From a virus, in the IMG/VR virus record IMGVR_UViG_3300033143_005875, positions 1 to 54,768 of that record: a stretch of 54,768 bases of DNA; one strand, 5' to 3'. Positions 38,845-47,236 of this stretch are shown here, piece after piece (position 1 is the stretch's first letter; every line of letters begins with the position of its first letter). Below the pieces are notes generated by a model. That model had not been told where the DNA came from and searched no databases. It saw nothing but the letters and a program-made list of their open reading frames with translations. The position numbers and the translations under genes are program-made.

Positions 38845-39810
38845 CTACGGCGAGACGATCGCCGGGTCGATGATGTTGTCGATCATCCACGCACACGCCG
38901 TCATGATGTCCTCTTCGTCCGTGTAGTGCCGCGCACGCACGATGTCCGTCCGCGTCTGCGGCTCCTCGTACGTGTCCATCGTGACGTTGCTCGGGCTGTC
39001 GGGCGTGTAGAGGAACGTCCGCCCGATGCACGGCTGCTTCAGCATCTCGCCCTCCGCGACCTTCAGCAGCATCACCAGGTCGTCGTCCCACATCCGCGTG
39101 ATCTCCTTCGGCAGCCCTTCGTCCGCCGCATCGTAGATCTGATCGGCGATCAGCACCTGACGCAGCTCGAAGAGCCGCGCCAGCACCGCCGGCGTGTACT
39201 CCGTCCCGCCCGTGCCCGGGATCGTGTACTTCAGCCGCTCCGCGATCTCGTCCACCAGCGGAAGCGCCTGATACGCCCGGAACCCGATCACCATCGTGTC
39301 CGGCCGCAGCCCCGTGGCCTCGTACAGCGTCCTGATCCCCAGCCGCGTGTCCGCGAGCGGCGTCGCGTTCGCTGTGTCATTCCACTCGTTCCCGACCGTC
39401 TGGTTCACCGCGAACGTCTGGAGATGCGTCAGGATCCGCTGCTCCTGCATCCGCAGCAGCACGTCCACCGCACGCTGAGCCGCGAACTTCTCCGCGTCGA
39501 AGTAGTCTGCGACCTGCGCCGCCTCCACCGCGTCCACGGGATCCTCCACGCCGCGCTCGATGCACGCGTAGCTGTCCGTCTCGTAGTTCCAGTCCATCCT
39601 GTGGTACGCACCCCGCGGCGCGCGCCGGATGTCCGCAGGCAGCTTCAGCACTGCCTCCGCCGGGATCACGGGGTAGAAGCCCGCCTCCTTCGTCACGGGG
39701 AAGACCGGGTAGAGCTTCAGCCCGATGTAGTTCCGGTTCATCACGTACTCCGCCAGCGCGTCCTCGATGTCGCGCCGAAGCCTCGTCTGTCCAGGCGCCA
39801 ATCTCGGCAT
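38845..39810 (-). CDS. Major capsid protein (lambda gpE-type)
   Basis: This 321-residue protein matches the gpE-type capsid pattern: NRNYIGLKLYPVFPVTKEAG near the N-terminus, GVEDPVDAVEAAQVADYFDA in the middle, then IRTLYEATGLRPDTMVIGFR and EITRMWDDDLVMLLKVAEGE. It lies directly after the decoration protein and shares its leader (AGGAGGATAGGC before ATG), as in lambda. It forms the icosahedral shell. Confidence 0.82.
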   Translation of the reverse strand: MPRLAPGQTRLRRDIEDALAEYVMNRNYIGLKLYPVFPVTKEAGFYPVIPAEAVLKLPADIRRAPRGAYHRMDWNYETDSYACIERGVEDPVDAVEAAQVADYFDAEKFAAQRAVDVLLRMQEQRILTHLQTFAVNQTVGNEWNDTANATPLADTRLGIRTLYEATGLRPDTMVIGFRAYQALPLVDEIAERLKYTIPGTGGTEYTPAVLARLFELRQVLIADQIYDAADEGLPKEITRMWDDDLVMLLKVAEGEMLKQPCIGRTFLYTPDSPSNVTMDTYEEPQTRTDIVRARHYTDEEDIMTACAWMIDNIIDPAIVSP

Positions 39811-39879
39811 CGCCTATCCTCCTGATTCCACAGCCATCCGCTTCTGTTCCTGTCCGCCTCTTCCTCTGTCCCCTGCTTC

Positions 39880-39904
39880 CTGACCGCTGACCGCTGACCT
39901 CTGG
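39880..39904. repeat. Junction repeat family B, locus 5
   Basis: TGACCGC units followed by TGACCTCTG in the gap between the decoration and capsid genes. Confidence 0.85.
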
Positions 39905-39906
39905 CC

Positions 39907-40311
39907 TTAGCTGCCCGTCACCGTCTCCGTCCCGCCGCCCGCGAACAGCCACGCCTCGAAGATGCTGTCGTCCGCAGCCGCCGCCTCGAACGCGTAGCCC
40001 AGGAACCTGTACGTGCCCGCCCCCGCCGGCAGAGCCTGCACCTTCCCGTTCGCCGCCGCGTAGATCGCCGCACCGATCCCGATCGCACCCGCCGCCACGA
40101 CCTTGTGCGTCCCGCCGTGCTTGAAGTCACGGATGCTCACCGTCTCGCCGGGCGCACCCGTCACGTCCATCCCCTGAACCACCCCCACGGGGATGTGCGT
40201 CGCCGTCGCCGAGTTCAACAGCACCAGCCCCAGCGCCTGTCTGACCAGCCGATACTGATACACCTGCGCGCTGGTCGTGCGGTTGAAGACAAAATCCGTC
40301 TGCGTCGCCAT
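39907..40311 (-). CDS. Capsid decoration protein (DUF2190-type)
   Basis: This 134-residue protein has the GVVQGMDVTGAPGETVSIRD and AAGAIGIGAAIYAAANGKVQ pattern of DUF2190 head-decoration proteins, small beta-barrel trimers that stabilise expanded capsids. It lies just before the major capsid gene, as in lambda gpD. Start ATG 40311 with AGGAGG upstream. Confidence 0.82.
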   Translation of the reverse strand: MATQTDFVFNRTTSAQVYQYRLVRQALGLVLLNSATATHIPVGVVQGMDVTGAPGETVSIRDFKHGGTHKVVAAGAIGIGAAIYAAANGKVQALPAGAGTYRFLGYAFEAAAADDSIFEAWLFAGGGTETVTGS

Positions 40312-40332
40312 TGCCTATCCTCCTGCTACGTC

Positions 40333-41355
40333 CTATCCGTCACCCAGCAGCGTCCTGCACGTCTCCAGAAACATCGCCTCGTTCTCCGCCTGTATCGCCC
40401 TCGCCGCCGCCAGAGCCTGCTCCGACGCGCCGCGATAGTCGCTCAGGATCCTCGCCACGATCGCCGGCACCTCCTCCACATTCTCGTACCGCGTCGTCCG
40501 CCACGGACACCACGGGATCGCCGGGCTCGTGACCATCGGCTTCCCAGCACTCATGTGCTCGAGCGCCACGTAGTTGAAGCTCTCCGTCATGCTGAGCTGG
40601 AGCCCCACGTCCACCTCCTCCGCGATCCAGTCGCAGAACTGGCTGTGCTGCCGATACGGCTCCCGCACCAGCCGCAGACGCAGCGCGTTCGCCAGCTTCA
40701 GCATGTTCTCCACGTACCGCGGACTGTCCGCCCGCTCCCCCTGCATGTGCAGCTTCGCCGGCCGCACCTGCTCGCTCACCAGCTTCGCCGCCACCACGTG
40801 GCCCGCCGGGTGCTTCAGGTTCCGTATCGCGAAGATCGCACTCAGGTGCAGCCACTGCTCGTCGTGCACCGCCGCCCGCGGCCGCTCCGCCACCTCCCCA
40901 CACTGCACGTTCGGCATCGACAGCACGTCTGGCAGACCCGCCGCCCGCAGCCTGGCCGCGTCGTACGGGCTCACCACCGCATACCGAACGTTCCGATACC
41001 GCGCGCACAGACCCAGCACCTCCAGCCACTTGTCGCAGTCCGTCGCCGCCTGGAACAGCCACGGCAGGTTGCTGTGGCACCGCTGCACCCACAGCACGTC
41101 CGGCCACTCGATCGCGAGCTGCTCGAACTGTACCGTCGGCACGCAGAACGCACTGAGCACCACCAGCCGGGGCCGCGCTGTCGCCAGCCATTCGCCCCAC
41201 GCCTCCGCACTCTGGTAATCGCCCACCACGTCGTCCAGCGCCAGGCTCACCGCCGTCCATCCCGCCTCCTCGAGCACCGCACTGCACTGCCGCGTGTTGT
41301 TCGCCAGCCCCGTGCTCTTGAACTGAGGTTTCGCATACACGAATGCTGCATCCAT
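40333..41355 (-). CDS. Glycosyltransferase (GT4-like)
   Basis: This 340-residue protein has an N-terminal Rossmann-like half (AAFVYAKPQFKSTGLANNTR) and the donor-binding motif SMTESFNYVALEHMSAGKPM near the C-terminus, the E-x7-E pattern of retaining GT4-type enzymes. It is separate from the main sugar cluster, lying between the protease/scaffold and decoration genes. ATG 41355 has AGGAGCGGG upstream; the earlier in-frame Met at 41451 is inside repeat family C. Confidence 0.72.
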   Translation of the reverse strand: MDAAFVYAKPQFKSTGLANNTRQCSAVLEEAGWTAVSLALDDVVGDYQSAEAWGEWLATARPRLVVLSAFCVPTVQFEQLAIEWPDVLWVQRCHSNLPWLFQAATDCDKWLEVLGLCARYRNVRYAVVSPYDAARLRAAGLPDVLSMPNVQCGEVAERPRAAVHDEQWLHLSAIFAIRNLKHPAGHVVAAKLVSEQVRPAKLHMQGERADSPRYVENMLKLANALRLRLVREPYRQHSQFCDWIAEEVDVGLQLSMTESFNYVALEHMSAGKPMVTSPAIPWCPWRTTRYENVEEVPAIVARILSDYRGASEQALAAARAIQAENEAMFLETCRTLLGDG

Positions 41356-41409
41356 CAACCCGCTCCTCTCCGCGCCTCGCTCGCCGCTCTGCGCCTCACT
41401 ATCTCCCCT

Positions 41410-41470
41410 CTGGCATCCGCCCTCTGGCATCTGGCATTCGGCATCTGGCATCCGCCCTCTGGCATCCGCT
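41410..41470. repeat. Junction repeat family C, locus 1 (GGCATCTGGCATC)
   Basis: Eight GGCATCTGGCATCC-type units between the protease/scaffold gene and the glycosyltransferase gene. Confidence 0.9.
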
Positions 41471-41473
41471 TGC

Positions 41474-41950
41474 CTATGTGCCGATCACCTTGGGCCACGT
41501 CGCCCTGATGTGCTCCACGATCTGCTTCGGCGTCCAGTCGGGATGCTCCGCGACCACCCGCTCCCGCGCCGCCTCATACGTCGTCGGCGCCTCGCCATCC
41601 GCCGCCTTCGTCGGCGTCTCGGGCTCCCTGTCCGTCACGACGGTCGTCACGGTCTTCCGCTCGGCCGCCTCCGCCTCGAGCTCCGCGATCCGCTTGTCCC
41701 GATCCGCCACCTCACCCGCCAGCCTGTCCGCCAGCCGCGCCTTCGCAGCCTCCACGCTCAGGCCCTCCGCCAGCGCGTCCAGCACCAGCGCCTCCTCGCC
41801 CTCCAGCGCCTCACGCAGCGCCGTCAGCCGATCCTTCGCCGACCGCTCACCCTGCTCCTCGCCCGTCTTCACCCAGCGCTCCCGCGCCTCCTTCATCAGC
41901 TCCGGATACGCCTCGAACAGCCCATCGACGCTCTTCACCTCGTCTGCCAT
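41474..41950 (-). CDS. Internal scaffold protein (Nu3-like)
   Basis: Within the protease gene an in-frame ATG at 41950 (residue 290) is preceded by AGGAGGACAGGGCG, a strong ribosome site. The 158-residue product (MADEVKSVDGLFEAYPELMK onward) is the helical C-terminal domain, so scaffold would be made alone, as lambda gpNu3 inside gpC. It should chaperone capsid assembly and then be degraded. Confidence 0.7.
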   Translation of the reverse strand: MADEVKSVDGLFEAYPELMKEARERWVKTGEEQGERSAKDRLTALREALEGEEALVLDALAEGLSVEAAKARLADRLAGEVADRDKRIAELEAEAAERKTVTTVVTDREPETPTKAADGEAPTTYEAARERVVAEHPDWTPKQIVEHIRATWPKVIGT

Positions 41951-42817
41951 CGCCCTGTCCTCCTGTCCTATGCCACTGCGGGCGCCAGCGGCGTCCGCCA
42001 GCATGCCCTCGAACGTCCCGATCCCGTCCACCAGACCCAACTTCACCGCCTCCCGCGCCATCCACACCGCCCCCGTCGCCCATTCCCGCGCCCGCCCCTC
42101 GCTCACCCCGCGGCCCCGAGCCACCGCCGCCACGAACTGACCTGACAGCACGTCCACGATCACCTGATACTCGTCCAGCAGCGCCTGCGGCGCCGCCGTC
42201 CCCTCCTCCCCAGCACCCTTCAGCGGCCCGCTCCCGACCACGTGGACCGTGACCCCCGCCTTCTCGAACAGCTTGCTCTCGTCCCAAATCACCGCATACG
42301 TGCCGATGCTCCCCACCATCCCCGGCTCGTTCACGAACAGCCGCCCCGCCTGGCTCGCCACGTAGTACGCCGCACTCGCCCCCAGGTCGCTCACAAAGGC
42401 GTCCACCGCCTTCACCTGCCGCGCCGCCCACACCGCCTCCGCCAGCTCGTACGTCCCCGCCGCCTCCCCGCCCGGGCTGTCCACGTAAAGTACGATCCGC
42501 TCTACCGTCGGGTCCGCCGCAGCCGCCTCCACCGCCGCCGTCAGCACCACCGTGTCCGCCGCCTCCACCCCGAACGCCCGGTAGATCCACGGCACCCCCT
42601 TCATCATGTACCCGACGATCGGGATCACCGCGACGCCACCACGACGCTGATACAGCTCGCCCTCCAACTCCTCTTCGGGCGGCTTCGTGAAGGCCAGCTC
42701 CACCGCCGCCCCCATCCCGCGCGACGCCAGGTGCCGCGCCAACTCCCGTACCTCTACGGGCCGCATCGACCACAACAGCGGCATCGCTCGCGCCAGCGTC
42801 AATCGCTTGTCTGTCAC
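41474..42817 (-). CDS. Head maturation protease, S49/SppA type, with scaffold domain
   Basis: This 447-residue protein is a lambda gpC-like fusion. The N-terminal half has VLYVDSPGGEAAGTYELAEA (113-117 DSPGG) and the nucleophile Ser148 in SDLGASAAYYVASQ, as in S49 proteases. The C-terminal half is a charged, helical scaffold. It would cut scaffold and connector proteins during head maturation. GTG 42817 overlaps the portal stop (GTGA) and has GGAGG at 7 bases. An internal start makes the separate scaffold. Confidence 0.88.
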   Translation of the reverse strand: MTDKRLTLARAMPLLWSMRPVEVRELARHLASRGMGAAVELAFTKPPEEELEGELYQRRGGVAVIPIVGYMMKGVPWIYRAFGVEAADTVVLTAAVEAAAADPTVERIVLYVDSPGGEAAGTYELAEAVWAARQVKAVDAFVSDLGASAAYYVASQAGRLFVNEPGMVGSIGTYAVIWDESKLFEKAGVTVHVVGSGPLKGAGEEGTAAPQALLDEYQVIVDVLSGQFVAAVARGRGVSEGRAREWATGAVWMAREAVKLGLVDGIGTFEGMLADAAGARSGIGQEDRAMADEVKSVDGLFEAYPELMKEARERWVKTGEEQGERSAKDRLTALREALEGEEALVLDALAEGLSVEAAKARLADRLAGEVADRDKRIAELEAEAAERKTVTTVVTDREPETPTKAADGEAPTTYEAARERVVAEHPDWTPKQIVEHIRATWPKVIGT

Positions 42818-44355
42818 TTGCTGCCCTCCTTCTCCGCCGGCTCCGCCGCTTCCTTCTTCCCCGTCAGCGCGTCCAGCCGCTCCAGCACTTCCTCCCCCAT
42901 CTCCGCCTCCTCCGCCACCAGCTCCTCATTCACCTCCGCGAAGTCCTGGTCGCTCGTCTCCGCAATCACGTCCCCGCGCGTCCGCAGCCGGTTCTTGATC
43001 ATCAGCACGGCCGCCTGCGCCTGATCCTTGATATCCACCCACTGCCAGCCCGGCTTCCGCCACGCCACCCGCCCGAGCTGCCCCTTCGGCGGCTTCAGCA
43101 GCCGACGCTTCTGCACCCCGTACCCCACCACGTACGACCACACAGGCCGACACCAGTTCCACTCGAACCACTGCTGCTGACGCCTGAACGTCCGATACGC
43201 CTGAAGCAGCGCCGCTCGCGTGTTGCTCCAGTTGTTCGCCGTGAAGTCCAGCCACACCAGCTCCACCGGCAGCCCCATGTGCCGTCCCACGTACCTGCTG
43301 ATGATCTTGATCAGCTCCGCGAAGCCCGTTCCAGGATGCTGCGGCGTGATCTGCGCGATCTCGTCCATCCGCGGGATCCGCTTGATCATCCCTGGCTCCA
43401 GCTCCTCCCACTGCTCCGTCTGCCCCGAGCTCGGGTTCGTCTCCGACGTCCCGTAGCTCGGCTTCATGTTCCCCGTCTTAATGATCAGCCCGTAGCACGC
43501 CGCCATGATGTGCGCCCACGTGTCCGCCTCGATCACGTCCTCCAGCCGATCCAGCTCGTCCAGCACCCCGCCAAGCACCGGCCGCCCGCGGCTCGCACTG
43601 AACCTGTAGGGGTCCACCAGGAACACGAAGTCCTTCGCGGCCACCGCCTCCGCCTCGTCCACGTACGCCGACGTCGGGTGCTTCGTCGCAATGTAGTACT
43701 TGACCGGCGCCCCCTTGCCGTCGAACGCGATCCCGTTGATGATCGCGCTCCGCGCCTCCCGCGTCAGGTCCCCCGCACCGCCCGCCAGACGCTGCGGCGT
43801 CGCGATCCTGTCCCCCTCGATCGGCTGCAACTGCCCCTCCGTCAGCACGAACCCCACGTCCCCGTCACGCCGCGCACTCAGGTACGACAGCCGCTGCATG
43901 TCCGCGTTGCTGAGGATCCCCCGCACGTCCAGCACCTGCTCCCGCCAATACGCCAGCGCCTCCTCGTTCCACGCCTCGCTATCCGTGTTCGGGCGCGGCG
44001 AGAACCCCATGTGCACCGTGTTGTCCACGTCCGTCTGGAGGATGCCCGCCGCCAGCGTGTTCTCGCGCACCACGGCCCGGCAGCGCTCCCGCAGCGTCCA
44101 CAGCGTGCTGTCCGTGAGGTGCTTGTTCGCCGTGCCCCCGAGCCCGCTCCGTCGCCTGTGCATCCGCCCGTTCGACGCGTCCCGATACGCCGACGCCGCC
44201 CGCTGCCTGTCCCGCGCCTCCTGCCGCCGCAGCCCCCACACCGGCGCCACCAGCCGCACCGCCGCGTCCACCCGCTCCTCCCACGTGCGCCGACGCTCCC
44301 GCCACCGCTCCGCCCGCTTCGCCGCATCCATCCGCTTACCCACGCACCACCCCAT
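42814..44355 (-). CDS. Portal protein (lambda gpB-type)
   Basis: This 513-residue protein matches the lambda-type portal: LRERCRAVVRENTLAAGILQ, TDVDNTVHMGFSPRPNTD, LVDPYRFSASRGRPVLGGVL, then LIKIISRYVGRHMGLPVELV. It forms the dodecameric channel for DNA packaging and joins the tail. It lies downstream of gpW and upstream of the protease, as in lambda. The exact start (GTG 44358, ATG 44355 or ATG 44331) is uncertain, because no strong ribosome site is seen. Confidence 0.9.
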   Translation of the reverse strand: MGWCVGKRMDAAKRAERWRERRRTWEERVDAAVRLVAPVWGLRRQEARDRQRAASAYRDASNGRMHRRRSGLGGTANKHLTDSTLWTLRERCRAVVRENTLAAGILQTDVDNTVHMGFSPRPNTDSEAWNEEALAYWREQVLDVRGILSNADMQRLSYLSARRDGDVGFVLTEGQLQPIEGDRIATPQRLAGGAGDLTREARSAIINGIAFDGKGAPVKYYIATKHPTSAYVDEAEAVAAKDFVFLVDPYRFSASRGRPVLGGVLDELDRLEDVIEADTWAHIMAACYGLIIKTGNMKPSYGTSETNPSSGQTEQWEELEPGMIKRIPRMDEIAQITPQHPGTGFAELIKIISRYVGRHMGLPVELVWLDFTANNWSNTRAALLQAYRTFRRQQQWFEWNWCRPVWSYVVGYGVQKRRLLKPPKGQLGRVAWRKPGWQWVDIKDQAQAAVLMIKNRLRTRGDVIAETSDQDFAEVNEELVAEEAEMGEEVLERLDALTGKKEAAEPAEKEGSK

Positions 44356-44379
44356 CACGCTACAGCCACGTCACCCGCC

Positions 44380-44586
44380 CTATCCGCGATACCGCAGACT
44401 CGCCTTCGACATCTGCTCGTCCGCATACACGTCCGCCGTGATCAACTGCCGCAGATCGAGCAGGTCACTCAGTGGCCCATATTCGACGCTCTTCCCGCCC
44501 ACCGTCAGCCGCTTCACCCCGCCGCGGCTCGCCCACGCCTTGATCGCCGCCTCCACCGTCTCCAGATCCGTCGCCGTGAACGCCAC
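44380..44586 (-). CDS. gpW-like head-tail connector protein
   Basis: This 68-residue protein has the gpW pattern FTATDLETVEAAIKAWASRG, RLTVGGKSVEYGPLSDLLDL. GTG 44586 is chosen because GGAGG lies 6 bases upstream and the length then equals that of lambda gpW (68). gpW binds the head after packaging. The longer frame (to 44640) would read through a strong hairpin. Confidence 0.82.
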   Translation of the reverse strand: MAFTATDLETVEAAIKAWASRGGVKRLTVGGKSVEYGPLSDLLDLRQLITADVYADEQMSKASLRYRG

Positions 44587-44697
44587 CGCCCGCCTCCATC
44601 CCATGACAATGGGCGTCGAGGCCGCTGCCCCGACGCCCATAGCCTACCACACGATCTGCCCCGAAACGCCCCACACCGCCGTTTCAGAATATCTGAA
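44587..44697. promoter_or_regulatory. Intergenic region with three inverted repeats
   Basis: This 111-base gap, unusual in a compact operon, holds a perfect 10-bp stem (44609-44618 with 44631-44640, 12-nt loop), a 6-bp stem (44663-44668 with 44680-44685) and TTCAGA-ATA-TCTGAA (44683-44697) right after a stop. They may form a terminator or attenuator, or an mRNA-processing site, between packaging and head genes. Confidence 0.45.
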
Positions 44698-45207
44698 TTA
44701 GCCCACCAGCTCGATCAGATCCAGCAGCACGCACAGCGCGTCCTGCGGCGTCCGCACGGGATACTCCACCCCACCCGTGCCCCCGCGCGTGTGCCTGAGC
44801 ACCGTCATCTCGGTATCGATCATCCCGCGCAGGACCGCCGCCAGCTTCCTGTGGCGGCCCGCGTCCAGGCTCACGTCCACGTGCCGACGCGAGAACGCAA
44901 ACCCCTCGGGCAGCGCCTCACCCTCCTCGAAGGCCGCGAAGCCCAGCCTGAGCACGCTCCCCTCCCCGCAGCCCCGCTCGCCCTCCAGCCGCTCCACCTT
45001 CGCCGCCTCCACCGCCAGCGCGTCGCCCAGCTCCCGCAACTGCTCGTCCCGCTCCGTCACCGCCGCCTCCAGCGCCGCCCGCTCCGCCAGCAGCCGCTCC
45101 ACGTCCGCCAGCACAGCCTCCCCCCGCTGCTCTTGCTCCTGTCCGTCCTCGTGCTCGTGCTCGTGCTCGCTTCCCGCCGCATTGTTGTCCGTCGCCTTCT
45201 TCGCCAT
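44698..45207 (-). CDS. Coiled-coil protein of unknown function
   Basis: This 169-residue protein has an acidic N-terminal run (SEHEHEHEDGQEQEQ) made by family A repeats, a long coiled coil (VERLLAERAALEAAVTERDE onward) and a C-terminal folded part (FSRRHVDVSLDAGRHRKLAA). It lies upstream of gpW. It could be a scaffold-like or packaging accessory protein. AGGAGAAGAGG precedes ATG 45207. Confidence 0.55.
   Translation of the reverse strand: MAKKATDNNAAGSEHEHEHEDGQEQEQRGEAVLADVERLLAERAALEAAVTERDEQLRELGDALAVEAAKVERLEGERGCGEGSVLRLGFAAFEEGEALPEGFAFSRRHVDVSLDAGRHRKLAAVLRGMIDTEMTVLRHTRGGTGGVEYPVRTPQDALCVLLDLIELVG
45128..45168. repeat. Junction repeat family A, locus 6
   Basis: Six CTCGTGCTC-type units translated in frame as the Glu-His stretch at the N-terminus of the coiled-coil protein. 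Confidence 0.85.
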
Positions 45208-45257
45208 CCTCTTCTCCTGTCTTCTGCCGTGTCGTTCCCTCTTACCCCGACCACCGC

Positions 45258-45602
45258 TTACTTCTTCGTCGGCCAGCTCTGCACCTTCAGCGCGTGCGCG
45301 ACCAGCGCCCGCATGTCCTCCAGGTGCTGCGTCTGCGCCTCATACATCCCCTGCGCCCTGTCCACCGGCGGCAGGCGATCCCCCCTCGCCTGCATGTCCC
45401 TGATCGCTCCAGCGAACAGCCGCTCGGGGATACTCAGCAACACGGGGATCTCCGCCGCCGGCTTCACGCCCTCCCAGACGGGCAACCCATCATCGAATCC
45501 CGTCACCGCCTCCACGATCATGTTGTCCGCCGAGCGCACCCAGAGCACCTCGACCCTGCGCCACGCCATGTTCGTCACCAGTATCACCCGCTCTTCCATC
45601 AT
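45258..45602 (-). CDS. Small protein of unknown function
   Basis: This 114-residue protein begins MMEERVILVTNMAWRRVEVL and has a beta-alpha pattern (VTGFDDGLPVWEGVKPAAEI, then LLSIPERLFAGAIRDMQARG). AAAGGAGCGGGCG precedes ATG 45602. It is in the packaging/head operon and may be a connector accessory, but no family is recognised. Confidence 0.55.
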   Translation of the reverse strand: MMEERVILVTNMAWRRVEVLWVRSADNMIVEAVTGFDDGLPVWEGVKPAAEIPVLLSIPERLFAGAIRDMQARGDRLPPVDRAQGMYEAQTQHLEDMRALVAHALKVQSWPTKK

Positions 45603-45656
45603 CGCCCGCTCCTTTCCTTCTCCCCTATCCCCGACCACCGCACACCGACCACCGCC

Positions 45657-46916
45657 TCACGCCCTCCGCGCCCCCTTCAGCCACCCATACGCCTCCAACC
45701 GCTCCGCCACTTTCACCCACCCGCGCTTCTGCCCCGCCGTCAGCCGAATCACCCACCGAGGCCACCCCTCACTCCCCACATTCACCCGCTCCACCTTCCG
45801 CACCCCCTCTTCCTCGTGCTCGTGCTCCTGCTCTCTTCCTGCCGCTGCCTCCCGCTCCCCACCCACCATCTCGGCAATCCACCCCTGCCCAGGCCACTCC
45901 ACCATCGGCCCGGGCCGCACCCACAGCGGCTCCAGCCCCCACTCCCGCATCCACAGCAGGTTCATCATGCACGCCGCCAGATCCGCCTCCGTCTCGCCCA
46001 CACCCTGCCGAAGCTGGAAGTGATACTTGATCCCCGCGTCCTGGAGCCACCGCATCGCCTCGAACGCCTCCTCGACCGTGTGCCCCTTGCCCAGCCGACG
46101 CAGCACCCCGTCCTCGAGGAACTCAATCCCCAGCGTCACGTCGGCACACCCCGCAGCCGCCAGCATCGCCACCTGCTCCCGCGTCATCGTCCGCACGTTC
46201 GCGTCCGTCCGCCACCGGATGTCCATCGCCTCCAAGCCCTCGAGCAGCGTCGTCAGCCACGCCATGTGCCGCTCGCCGCGCCCCGTGATCTCGTTGCACA
46301 GCAGGCTCACGCTCCACCCGCCGCGATCCGTCCGCGCCTCGGGCACACGGCGCAGCAGCTCCGCGATCTCCACCACCGCCAGATCCGCGTCCCGACGCCG
46401 CAGCCGCTGGCCCGCCCAGTGGCAGAACTTGCAGGACCACGGACACCCCGAGCTGAGCTGGTACAGCACCCGCTTCCACGTCGCCCACAGCCCCTCCGAC
46501 ACCGCGTCCAGCGGCAGCGGCTGCGTCGCGCTGAAATGGTCGTGCGGCCACCTGCACACCCCCCGCGGCACCTTCCCCTGGAGCGCGCTCGCCGTGCTCA
46601 TCGGATTCGCCCACCACGTCGGCGGCTGCTCCGACGCCTTCGCCGCAGCCACCACCAGCGGCCACAGCTCCTCGCCGTACGGCCAGGTCACCGCCATCTC
46701 ATACCGCCACGCCGGCGGCAGCCCCTCCGTCCTCTGGCCTGGCATCCGCAACATGGCATCTCTGATCTTCACCTCCTGCCCCATCGCCGCCGAGCGCCCC
46801 GCATTCTGGAGCGTCATCCCAGGCGTCCAGTCGGACGTCCATTGCCAACAACACTCCTCCTGCATCACATAATGCCCCGTCGCGTGCCGAGGCAACAGCA
46901 CTACCACGTCACCCAT
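45657..46916 (-). CDS. Radical SAM protein
   Basis: This 419-residue enzyme has C158-x3-C162-x2-C165 (SSGCPWSCKFCHWAGQ), the radical SAM iron-sulfur site, then LLRRVPEARTDRGGWSVSLL and CADVTLGIEFLEDGVLRRLG, typical of the TIM-barrel of this superfamily, and IKYHFQLRQGVGETEADLAA. The N-terminal 150 residues may be a cobalamin-like or substrate domain. It contains an in-frame family A repeat (EQEHEHEEEG). Substrate unknown; overlaps the next upstream gene by 8 bases. Confidence 0.8.
   Translation of the reverse strand: MGDVVVLLPRHATGHYVMQEECCWQWTSDWTPGMTLQNAGRSAAMGQEVKIRDAMLRMPGQRTEGLPPAWRYEMAVTWPYGEELWPLVVAAAKASEQPPTWWANPMSTASALQGKVPRGVCRWPHDHFSATQPLPLDAVSEGLWATWKRVLYQLSSGCPWSCKFCHWAGQRLRRRDADLAVVEIAELLRRVPEARTDRGGWSVSLLCNEITGRGERHMAWLTTLLEGLEAMDIRWRTDANVRTMTREQVAMLAAAGCADVTLGIEFLEDGVLRRLGKGHTVEEAFEAMRWLQDAGIKYHFQLRQGVGETEADLAACMMNLLWMREWGLEPLWVRPGPMVEWPGQGWIAEMVGGEREAAAGREQEHEHEEEGVRKVERVNVGSEGWPRWVIRLTAGQKRGWVKVAERLEAYGWLKGARRA
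45811..45834. repeat. Junction repeat family A, locus 7
   Basis: Four GTGCTC-type units translated in frame within the C-terminal part of the radical SAM protein. Confidence 0.8.
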
Positions 46917-47178
46917 TAGATGCTCCCGTCAACATGACCGCGTCCTCACCCACCACCACAATCGTCATCCCGTTGTACTCCAGCAGCCCCGCCATGCCCG
47001 CCCCCTCCAGGCCAAAGGCTTCCGCCACATCCCGCGCGCGCAGGCGAAGCGCGTCCGCCGCAGCCTGATCCAGCACCAGATAGCTCGGCATCTTCCCCGT
47101 GCGCTCGAAATGCCGCTTGGCCGCCGCGTCCGCCACCGCTAGCACATCACCCCTCAATGTCAGCGTCACATGCTCCAT
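46909..47178 (-). CDS. Small protein between terminase and radical SAM genes
   Basis: This 89-residue protein begins MEHVTLTLRGDVLAVADAAA, with a short beta start and a helical middle (FERTGKMPSYLVLDQAAADA). It ends with EYNGMTIVVVGEDAVMLTGA. AGGAGCAGGAG precedes ATG 47178; the upstream frame is shadow plus a family C repeat. The function is unknown. Confidence 0.55.
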   Translation of the reverse strand: MEHVTLTLRGDVLAVADAAAKRHFERTGKMPSYLVLDQAAADALRLRARDVAEAFGLEGAGMAGLLEYNGMTIVVVGEDAVMLTGASNG

Positions 47179-47202
47179 CTCCTGCTCCTCTCTTCCGCTC
47201 CC

Positions 47203-47235
47203 CATCTGGAATCTGGCATCCGGCATCTGGCATCT
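47203..47235. repeat. Junction repeat family C, locus 2
   Basis: GGAATCTGGCATCCGGCATC-type units between the large terminase stop and the next gene. Confidence 0.85.
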
Positions 47236-47236
47236 T

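Noticed and set aside
43279-46023. 914-codon plus-strand open frame
   Set aside because: It is the reverse-strand shadow of the portal, gpW, coiled-coil and radical SAM genes. It is Arg/Pro/His-rich without domain pattern, as expected for GC-rich antisense frames.
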